This document shows positions 1 to 8,023 of a stretch of DNA of 24,052 nucleotides, one piece after another. Origin of the DNA: Zygophlyctis sp. KS116 (lineage: Eukaryota; Chytridiomycota); the NCBI GenBank assembly GCA_054661495.1, contig BAAFSQ010000150.1, positions 1 through 24,052 on the forward strand, given 5' to 3'. The notes under the pieces were generated by a model that searched no databases, was not told the DNA's origin, and saw nothing but the letters and a program-made list of their open reading frames with translations. How positions within the stretch are numbered: the first letter of the stretch is position 1; each line of letters starts with the position of its first letter. The position numbers and the translations under genes are program-made.

Positions 1-158
1 TTGTTGAGTTTTCCAGAAGGAGAGAATGCGAGAATTCCTCCAAGGTGTTGTTTTGCAGAAATATTTACAATTGTGTTGAAAACGGGCTTGATTGATTTTC
101 TGTTAAATTGCTAAATCGATTTCTTTTTTCTTTGGTGAATAAGTTGATTTCCTGAGTT

Positions 159-178
159 TAATAATAATAATAATAATA
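159..178. repeat. (TAA)6 microsatellite
   Basis: A run of six TAA units followed by TA. It is a simple-sequence repeat in apparently non-coding DNA. A TAGGGTTAGG follows directly, but that is too short to call telomeric. Confidence 0.85.
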
Positions 179-570
179 GGGTTAGGCCAGCGAGTTTGAT
201 TGTTCCACACTCCTTCGGAATTTGGAGTTGTTTCTTGACCACAACTTATCACTGATATCTTCACAGTCTTGTGGAATAGAAGCTTTGCAGACACTCAATC
301 CATGCTGAAATCAGATCTTGAAGATCATTTTTAGAATTTTAGGTAGTGATTTTTCCACTCAAAGTACATCGTGATAATCGCATCATTATCGCTGAAGGAC
401 GTATTATTTTTTAAAATTGAAATTTAAAGACAGTAAGTCTTGTTGATGCATGTTTTGGATACTTGTGAACTATGATTTGCTAAACTTTGGTGAAAAGCAG
501 GAACTAACAATATATTGTTTATTGTAAACAAATATAGAGTCAGCATATTTTCCCCATTTTTATATCTTTT

Positions 571-786
571 ATGGGGGAAAGATCTCAAAGTCTATTCAAC
601 TCTAAAACTGCTCAAGAGACAAAACTTGAACCGAGTAATCAAAGGGATCAGTCATCGGCGTATTTTGTTTTACTTAAACAAAAACAAGAGCCCAAATATT
701 TGTTTTCGTTTGGGGGTAATGAATATGATCTAGAGGCTCTAAAAAGTAATAATTGTATAATCATTATCAAACAGAATCCTATCTAG
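571..786 (+). CDS. Possible small ORF or upstream exon, 71 codons
   Basis: This open frame starts at an ATG, is rich in S, Q and N, and ends in a stop just before the RWD-like gene. It may be an upstream exon of that gene. A splice from a gtaata donor at about 744 to the ctatctag acceptor ending at 786 would run in frame into the codons before 819, but needs a 43-nt intron, longer than the local norm. A shorter 32-nt splice option creates a stop. It could also be chance. No homology was recognised. Confidence 0.2.
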   Translation: MGERSQSLFNSKTAQETKLEPSNQRDQSSAYFVLLKQKQEPKYLFSFGGNEYDLEALKSNNCIIIIKQNPI

Positions 787-818
787 AAAAGATATATAAA
801 TTTCGGATTAGCTCGGAA

Positions 819-1752
819 ATGTTATCTATTTTATCAGCTCCTGAATTCAACAGCTTTCTGATAAATTCCATACAGTATTCAAAGTAAGGAAATGAATGCT
901 AAATATCTAGGTCTTTTGTTATCCATTTTATTTTGGACTTGTCCGCATATCCGAAAAAGTACCCCACAATCCCAAACGTCTTGTATAAGCATGCATGCGG
1001 AATCAGTAGGTATATTTTTTTCAATAATTACATATTAGATCGGATCTCTTTGGACGGCAAATGCCTACTTTACAAGAAAGCTTAAAAGAGAAAACGGCAG
1101 CCTTTAAAGATTTTGGAAAATCTTACTGCTTTTTGGAACTTCTTGTGGGGAAGCAGAAAAATCGAGCATCAGGGGAACGTAAGTGGTTAGAAGTACTTGA
1201 TAGGAAATTTATTAACTCATAGCTTTCTTATGCCATGGCTAAGCAACTTTCCAAAGATTTGGTCAATTTAACTGTTATTAATTCTGTTCTTGAAGCAGAT
1301 CTAGACAAGGCTTTTAGATCTGAAATATTTGCTAGAAAGGAAGAAGTTGACGTCGAAGAAGTTTCAAAGGTTATTCTCAAGGATGGAGGATCATTAAGGT
1401 CGCAAATAAGGAAGAGCACCATTAAAAGACGACAGTCAATTAAGCATGGGATAATCACGGCCGATTGTGAAGACTGGAAATCAGCTGTTCCGGACGCTAC
1501 TTTGCAATGGTTACAAGGAAAGATTTCATCTGTGAAAGACTCTCCTCTTAAAAATGATTATGAAACCAATGACTTTCCAGATATTGTAAATTCAGGGAAA
1601 AAGTAAGATCAAATGACTTTAACAACAGAAACAATATTTCAATGATTGACGTGAGGGTTAAAAGGTCTCCACTAGTAAATGCGGTATTATCACCTCCACC
1701 CAGATTTCTAATGATAAACCGGTCACAAAATATTGGACATCTAGTCGGTTAA
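819..1752 (+). CDS. RWD-like domain protein, multi-exon
   Basis: Four well-placed coding segments carry this gene: 819-883, 911-1009, 1039-1178, and a later part ending 1602 + 1629-1752. Supporting introns are 884-910 (27 nt), 1010-1038 (29 nt) and 1603-1628 (26 nt). The first three exons give a frame with the RWD/UBC-like pattern: a hydrophobic strand, LDLSAYPKKYPTIP, then an amphipathic helix and SYCFLELL. The second half is charged, probably helical, and ends with an SPPP stretch. One junction is unresolved. The strong gtaagt donor at 1179 leaves one nucleotide over. The good acceptor at 1222 is out of phase, the one at 1203 meets an early stop at 1269, and the in-phase one at 1256 needs a 78-nt intron. 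The start at 819 is the first in-frame ATG; an upstream exon is possible. Specific function is unknown. The stop overlaps the ureG stop. Confidence 0.55.
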
Positions 1753-2525
1753 AATCTAAACTTTAAACATACTGCCTGATCTTTTGCGTCCATTATTTTT
1801 TGAACGATTTCATCAACACCCTTGCCAAACTTGACCTGAGCAAATATTAACGGTCCATTATCTCGCATTCTAATAGCATCATTTTTCATAACAACCAAAT
1901 CCGCACCGACATGCTCGGCTTAATTTAAAGTATTGAAGAAATACCTAAATCTGTCTTATTAATGACTAAAAGATCCGATTGCGTTACACCCGGACCTCCT
2001 TTTCTAGGAATCTTATCTCCACCAGAGACGTCTATTACATAAATGATGAAATCAACCAAATCTCTACTGAAATTCGCAGCCAGATTATCACCTCCAGATT
2101 CTAGCAACAATAAGTCTGTCTTAAACTTTGCATGTAGCTTTTCAAGTGCACCTAAATTTGCAGAGTAATCTTCTCTAATTGCGGCATGAGGACATCCCCC
2201 AGTTTCTATAGCAGATATTCGTTCTGGAGGAAGAGCATCATTTCTAGTTAGAAATTCAGCATCTTCTCTAGTAAAAATATCGTTTGTAACAGCCAAAACA
2301 TTAGTATATTATACTTACTGCCAAACTCAATTGATCCTTCAGCCTGCGACATAATTCCAGCATCAGCGCTGTTTTCCCAGTTCCCACCGGACCTCCAATC
2401 CCAACTGTAAACGCCCGCTCATCCCAATTTCTATTTTCCAACGGCATATCTCTGGATAAAAAAGTTCCAGGATTATCTAAAAGATCATGCGAGTGATCAT
2501 GCGAGTGATGGTGAGAGTTCTGCAT
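1749..2525 (-). CDS. ureG: Urease accessory GTPase UreG
   Basis: UreG is the SIMIBI-class GTPase that drives nickel delivery to apo-urease. Exons are 2319-2525, 1945-2293 and 1749-1918, giving 241 aa. The chosen start gives a His-rich N-terminus ([14 protein letters not shown]), a common UreG metal-binding tail. Visible motifs are P-loop GPVGTGKT (residues 45-52), [14 protein letters not shown], the nickel-binding GGCPH, ESGGDN, and the guanine-specificity NKTD. Intron 2 (26 nt) is GT-AG. Intron 1 (2294-2318, 25 nt) has no AG anywhere near the required junction and must end in TG if the invariant LAAVTNDIF stretch is to be made. The urease structural gene starts at 23980 in this window. The gene is divergent from eRF3 with only 23 nt between start codons, so the two probably share a promoter. 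Confidence 0.95.
2294..2318 (-). other. Non-canonical GT-TG intron in ureG
   Basis: On the minus strand this 25-nt segment begins gtaagt, contains a branch-point-like tactaat and ends gttttg, followed by exon GCT GTT ACA. Splicing it out restores the conserved UreG sequence exactly, residue for residue against bacterial UreG. Reading through meets an in-frame TAA. The only other cut giving the same product is TA-GG. Donor, length and branch position match the other introns, and only the A of the acceptor is missing. A sequencing error is the main alternative. Confidence 0.75.
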
Positions 2526-2548
2526 CGCAAGGGTGAAGGAACCTTGAC

Positions 2549-4387
2549 ATGGAAAAAGATTCAAAAATCTCATTGGAAGGACAATCATATAGTTTAAACT
2601 TGAATGCAGCTGAATTTGTTCCCAATGTTGGAGCAACTGAATTTGTACCGACTTGGGTAACGCCTGCCTCTGATGCTCCTGCTGCTACTATTCCCGATGA
2701 AAATCCAAAAGAGCAAAAGCCCACCATAAAAGAGATTGTCAAGAAAACTTCAAAGGAAGAATTGGCTTCTAAATCATCTCCTCCTCCAAAGCCAAAGGTG
2801 GTGGAGAAAGTACCTATTGAAAAATATGATCCAGCAACAGATGATTCAAAAGAACATTTAAATATTGTTTTCATGGGGCATGTAGATGCTGGAAAGTCAA
2901 CAATGGGAGGTCATATTCTACTTTTAACAGGAATGGTTGATAAAAGGACAATGGAAAAATATGAAAGAGAAGCAAAAGAATTGGGTAGAGAATCATGGTA
3001 TCTATCATGGGCTTTAGATTTGAACTCTGAAGAAAGAGCAAAGGGAAAGACTACTGAATATGGTAGAGGATACTTCGAAACAGAAAAACGTCGGTATACA
3101 ATTTTAGATGCACCAGGACATAAGAATTTTGTTCCTAGTATGATTGGTGGAGCTTCACAGGCAGATGTTGGTGTTTTGGTAATTTCTGCAAGGAAAGGTG
3201 AATTTGAGACTGGATTCGAGAGAGGGGGTCAAACTCGTGAACATGCAATGTTGGCTAAAACAGCGGGAGTCAAGAAATTAATCATGGTTGTTAATAAAAT
3301 GGATGATCAAACGGTTGAATGGTCAAAGGATAGGTATTTTCTCTACATATTTTAATTTTAAGATACGACGAAATAGTTTCTAAAATCGCTCCGTTTCTTA
3401 AAGGAGTTGGTTATCAAAAATCAGGTAGATTTTATTAATTCATCATTAGACCTAATAATAATGCCCATATCAGGATATTCAGGTGCTAATCTGAAAGATA
3501 GGGTATCCAAAGAAGTTTGCCCTTGGTATGAGTAAGTTCATTAAAGACGTTTGATTATTTAGTGGACCTTCGATGTTAGAGTTATTAGATAATATGGATA
3601 TTTCTGATCGCGACTACAATGCACCACTGATGATGCCTATTGCGGATAAATTCAAAGTTTGTCAATTTTTTTAAAAACCTAGGACATGGGGACTGTTGTG
3701 ATTGGTAAAATAGAATCTGGCCTGGTAAACAAAGGACAGACTGTTATGATCATGCCTAATAAGGTGATTTTAATTCCTAATTTCTTAGAAAATGGCAGAG
3801 GTATTGACTATACTTCAGGAAGATGAAGAAGTGAATATGGCCAAATGCGGAGATAATATTCGTTTAAGATTGAAAAATGTTGAAGAAGAGGTTTTTAGAT
3901 CGATTTTTAAAAATTAGGATGTTCTGTCTGGCTTTGTAATCTGTTCTCCAAATGATCCGGTGAAGTCCGTCTCTGCATTTGAAGCGCAATTAGCTATTTT
4001 GGAGTACAAAAGTATAATTTGTGGAGGTAACCGTAGCATAATTCTTTAATTCAATAGGATATACTGCCGTTATGCATACTCATGCGGCAGTTGAAGAAAT
4101 CACCATATCGGTAATTTGTTTATAAGTTAATTATAGGATTTGTTACATATGATTGATAAAAAGACCGGAAAGAAATCCAAGAAGCCGCCAAAGTTTGTCA
4201 AGCAGGGGGACAGCTGTATTGTCCTAATTGAAGCAGCACAAAATGTTTGTGTTGAAACTTACTCAGACTATCCTCAATTAGGAAGATTTACTATACGTGA
4301 TGAAGGTATTAATTATATGAATTATAACGAAAAGGAAAAACTGTAGCAGTTGGGAAAATCACAAAATTAATTTTTAATACAGATTAG
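2549..4387 (+). CDS. SUP35: Translation release factor eRF3 (GSPT/Sup35)
   Basis: eRF3 is the GTPase partner of eRF1 in translation termination. Ten exons (2549-3333, 3363-3424, 3450-3531, 3563-3656, 3683-3763, 3789-3890, 3918-4026, 4058-4110, 4137-4305, 4335-4387) join to 530 codons. All nine introns are 25-31 nt GT-AG. Residues 15-34 hold two overlapping PAM2 motifs ([10 protein letters not shown] and ATEFVP) that would bind the MLLE domain of poly(A)-binding protein, as in animal GSPT1. The G domain shows GHVDAGKST (about 110-118), DAPGH, NKMD and SGYSG. The C-terminal barrels show [13 protein letters not shown] and the [16 protein letters not shown] end. The N-terminal extension is about 100 aa and lacks the Q/N-rich prion domain of yeast Sup35. 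The stop lies 3 nt from the stop of the convergent WD40 gene. Confidence 0.97.
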
Positions 4388-4390
4388 AAT

Positions 4391-5898
4391 TTACGATTTT
4401 TTTGCTTGCCATATTTTGACGCTGAAATCTGCCGAACAGGATGCCAAGATTGGCTCTTTAGGGTGAAAACAGGTAGCGTATACACGATCAGAGTGGCCAT
4501 CTAATCGCTGCAAAAACTCTCCCTAAATTATTGAATAGGCAATCAAAAATATTTACCTTATCTGGATGAATATCATACAAATAAACATGCGGATCAGCGC
4601 TTCCTATAATGATAAATTTAATCAATCCTTTACCAGTCGCTAAAAGACAATAATACTCTGAGTAAGACTCCAATGGCTCCAACGGATTAAGATTAGACGG
4701 TGAATAATAATGGCCTGCAATTACTTAAATGAAGGCATACCTTCATTCCTGTGGTAAAAAGAACTCTTTATTGGCCAATTTTTGTTGATATAACCTTTCA
4801 GTGTATAAAGTAAATTATAAGACGAGCTAGGATCCACAAGACCTCTATCATAAATACGAATTACTAAAAATGAGATCTATATGTCATACTATTATCATAA
4901 GAATTTACGGCCAAAAGTCTTGGCTCTTCACTTTCTATAAAAATTATATACCAAGATATTCTTACCGGTGGAAAAGGAGGTAGCTGTTATGTGAGATATT
5001 GGTTTATGAGTAGGCTCGTTAATAAATTCTTGAATGCACGCTCCAGATCTCAAATCCCACGTTTTCAAAGCCCCGGATGCATCAGCAGTCAAAACATGGA
5101 ATCCATCCTGAAAATTAATACTTTTGATAAGTTAGACTATAAAATACATTGAATTGATCATGGATGAATTCCTAATTGATGCTGAAACAGCAGAATCTCG
5201 CTTATCTAATATATATAATAAGTTTCTAGATGTTCCAGCGAGAAAGGTATCAGAATCTTTTAATTTCATAAATGATATTTCTTACTTTTTGGATTAAACG
5301 AGACACATTGTACAAATCCTTCTAAATCATAAGATGCCTTTAATTTTCCGCCTTCCATATCCCAAATTTTTGCCGTTTGATCGTAAGATCCACTTAAAAT
5401 CTCTGTTGAATCCAAAGACCAATCTATATCAGAAATGTTCAATGAATGTCTCGACATAATTTGCAATTCTTTATTTGGAACAGCGAATGGATCCCAAACC
5501 CGAATAGTTTTATCAAATCCGCCGCTGGCCAAGAACTTTCCACATCGAGACCATTTACAAGTATACACAGCGCCCGTATGCCCTCTCAAGTCTGATTTAA
5601 TTGCGAAATTCCGTGGATTTTTTGACGGATCTTTGATTATTTAAGTGGAATTTACCAAAATTCTTCCTTCTTGGAGCATCTGATGATGAAGTCAAATCAA
5701 GAAGTGGGTCCAGATCATCTTCTAATTCTAGAGAATCAAGCGCAAATGGCGTGAGTTTGTTTGCCAAACTATTGTATCGATTGGATAATTCATATCTTGC
5801 ATTAATAATTAGTTGTAATACAATGATCGCTTCAACAGTATATTTTCTTTTTCTAGAATTTCAACTCGGCTCTTAAGATCTTTCTTCTCTTTATCCAT
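4391..5898 (-). CDS. Coiled-coil plus WD40 repeat protein
   Basis: Ten exons (5822-5898, 5656-5795, 5286-5630, 5148-5256, 4966-5120, 4890-4934, 4741-4863, 4634-4714, 4557-4603, 4391-4522) join in frame to 417 aa. The nine introns are 25-34 nt. The N-terminus (MDKEKKDLKSRVEILEKEN) is a short coiled coil. It is followed by a beta-propeller with several clear WD40 units: GHTGAVYTCKWSRCGKFLASGG..TIRVWD, DWSLDSTEILSGSYDQTAKIWD, ALKTWDLRSG, and at the C-terminus GHSDRVYATCFHPKEPILASCSADFSVKIW. It is a likely scaffold protein; I could not assign an orthologue. It is the 3'-most of six same-strand genes. The ATG at 5898 overlaps a possible alternative stop of CFAP161. Whether it is ciliary like its neighbour is unknown. 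Confidence 0.85.
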
Positions 5899-5951
5899 TA
5901 ATACTCAGCCTGGGCCTTATCCTGCATCAAACGTATTGCAATCTTTTATAT

Positions 5952-6924
5952 TTATTCTTCTTTTGCTACAAACTGCCAAACAGTTTGGGCCTCTTCAGCT
6001 CTACTTCCAAAATCTCTAAAAGAATGACAAATCACCTCCCATTCCACGGAAAAATCATTTCTTTCAGATTAATTTAACCGAATTACCTAATAATAAAACT
6101 AGCATCGCTTGCCAAATGTTGATCAGTAGCAACATTTAGCAATAAGAATGCTTGAAATGGCTTATAATTACGGTATGATGCGTCGTACCTTTATCTCTTG
6201 GCCTTCCATTTCCAATCTAATTTGATGATTGGGGTGCTGAAATTGCCTTTTATGTAAGAATGTAATCTTTTTACCAAACTGATTTATAATCATGCTTAAA
6301 AGTTAAAAATGCTGGTTGTAATTTTGCAACTCTAGATTTGTTTGTAGGAGAACGATGATCTGAAGATAAGTATAACTGTGATTATTAATGAATTCAACAT
6401 ACTTTACGGTTCCAAATAGGAATAAATACAGATATTAATACTTTTTCACCATATTTGGGTTTAAATTCAGACTTTGAAGCAGTCAATCTTTCTAACTGAA
6501 AAGTAGCTCTGACTTTTGGATTAGATTCGGACACAGCAGAGGAAGTTGAGAGAAGCATGCCTTCATCAGATAATAGATCAGGAAATGACTCTGGGACATT
6601 TATGCAGAGAAATCCAAGAGTTTGAGCATTCTAATAATGATTTTAGATTTAGATTTTCATACTTGTAGCATCAAGTTGGCATTAAAATCAACAGTGCCAG
6701 ACAATTCAGTCTTTCGATTAAGAAGTTAAATCATACATTTTCAAGAGCCGCACATAGCCGTCTTTCAGTTTTCTTGATATTTAGCAATCCTTGTTTGCTT
6801 TTTGATAGAAATTCTTTTAGTTTTTCCTAAAATTAGATTTAATCGGACATACTTCTCTCAAAATGGATTCTTCACACCAATTTCCTATTCTTCTCGCCAC
6901 TTTGGATGGAATTCTTTCTAGCAT
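5952..6924 (-). CDS. CFAP161: Cilia- and flagella-associated protein CFAP161
   Basis: CFAP161 is an axonemal protein that in animals sits inside doublet microtubules of motile cilia. Eight exons (6853-6924, 6737-6826, 6663-6710, 6403-6630, 6275-6375, 6189-6246, 6087-6160, 5952-6060) join to 259 aa in one frame with seven introns of 26-32 nt. Family hallmarks include RIGNWCEE near the N-terminus with following EKLKEFL..SKQGLL, YGEKVLIS, KLYLSSDHRSP, and W-Q-x-x-x-P-x-x-Q-I-R-L-E-x-E-G. Each has a counterpart in the animal protein. The human protein is about 300 aa, so length is slightly short. The start at 6924 follows an in-frame stop. The stop at 5952 is the simplest reading. Removing a possible 27-nt gtagca..aaaag intron would move it to 5898, overlapping the WD40 start. 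The gene lies 45 nt downstream of the CLAMP gene. Confidence 0.8.
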
Positions 6925-6969
6925 TATTCAAAATGGATCAAGAAAGACTGACGTTTTCTAATCGGGAAT

Positions 6970-7983
6970 TTATTTCTTCTTTGCCAAGAGTTTCTTCTTT
7001 TCTTCTTCTTCAATCTTTTTTAGTTTTTGGTTATACGTTTCTTCTTGTTGCGCCAATTTAGTACTTAATGATGCTTTAAGTTGATCCAATTTAGATGATA
7101 AAGACGCAGCAATAATGCCTTTCAACTCCTTCACGGCAGAATCATGCTTGTTTACGACTCCTTGTAATTAGTCATCATCATATACCTGACTCAATGTTAA
7201 TATCAGTATTCACGCTCTTAATGATATCATCAGCTAGACTCAAGTTTGCATTTGTATCATTTTCCGAACTCTATAATCCTTAAATACCTAATTACCATAA
7301 ATGATTCTACAACCTGACTATCAAGCATACTTTTAGATATTCCATCTCCTTGCTGAACTGAAGGATCTTCTAATCTGAATTCCATCTTCATTTTCTTTGT
7401 AAATACATATTTATACATCATATAATGACGAAAATAACTATACTCAGTATATTTGAAAAATACGTATTCCCAACATAGTCTGTAATTAGTGCCATATCAT
7501 CAGTAGTAAATATTTTTTCAGATATTGGAGGTCGATGAATACAGTAACGAAGCAGTAGGCTTTTAAAGTATGCATAATCATTCTCTACTTGTATAAAGGG
7601 ATTAGCTACATGTAAGATTTAAAAACTCTTACAGACTGTCTGATCATGAGTTTCCTTGAGAATAGAAAAGAAAACTGATGTTTTTTCTGGAGAAAACTTG
7701 TTATCGGCAGCAAATCTAGAAATGTTGATTTTTCAAGTTTACTTTAGTGTATAATAATATAGATCAAGTAAGATTTCAGTCTTTTGGTCAAAATCAAGTG
7801 AAAAATGATTGGCTAGATATCTAAAATTTAATACTCTGAAAGTACTTTATCGCATCTTCAGGAGCTAGAATGCCGTTAAACTCATAAATTTGCTTCAACG
7901 ACAAATTCTTCCTAGAGTATTGGTCAGATCAAATCTCACCAAAGTAATGAAGACTGATTGGTCAATTGAAAAATTATTACCAT
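6970..7983 (-). CDS. CFAP119: CLAMP-family flagellar protein (CFAP119/C1a-32-like)
   Basis: This family contains the central-pair C1a projection subunit C1a-32 of Chlamydomonas and animal CFAP119 (CCDC189). Eight exons (7940-7983, 7846-7911, 7743-7820, 7633-7715, 7464-7605, 7296-7437, 7186-7270, 6970-7160) join to 276 aa with seven introns of 25-28 nt. Recognisable blocks are LLDLYYYTLKFA, NKFSPEKTSVFFSILKETH, YFKSLLLRYCIHRPP, and ITDYVGNTYFRHYMMYKYVF, the family signature. A charged coiled-coil tail ends in EEEEKKKLLAKKK. The first exon is only 44 nt. The start lies 40 nt after the m-AAA protease stop and the stop 45 nt before CFAP161. Family membership is firm; which paralogue it is remains less certain. 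Confidence 0.8.
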
Positions 7984-8023
7984 TCTATCACAGTATTAGT
8001 TTTATTTAACGATCGGAAGTTTT

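Larger units (their letters stand above)
1..818. other. Left-edge region, no resolved gene
   Basis: No complete gene could be supported here. The plus strand has a 71-codon open frame at 571-786. The minus strand at about 190-290 has a short open stretch reading EDISDKLWSRNNSKFRRS, and another at about 85-150 that could be an exon bounded by splice-like signals. The introns needed to join these would be 50-60 nt, unlike the 25-37 nt introns in the rest of the window. I therefore cannot tell real exons of a gene running off the left edge from chance frames. No RNA gene or mobile element was recognised. Confidence 0.4.

Noticed and set aside
170-186. Telomere-like TAGGGTTAGG next to the TAA repeat
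   Set aside because: Fewer than two TTAGGG units; expected by chance and not evidence of a chromosome end.
2497-2874. Minus-strand 125-codon open frame opposite eRF3
   Set aside because: It lies entirely over the eRF3 first exon and the ureG start; low-complexity F/S/G content is the antisense shadow of a real gene.
3425-3473. A single 49-nt eRF3 intron
   Set aside because: It also keeps the frame but deletes the conserved DLIIMPI strand before [10 protein letters not shown]; the 25-nt intron 3425-3449 restores it.
5108-5147. A 40-nt WD40-gene intron ending at the ttttcag acceptor
   Set aside because: It shifts the frame into a stop; the 27-nt intron 5121-5147 keeps frame through the next WD40 blade.
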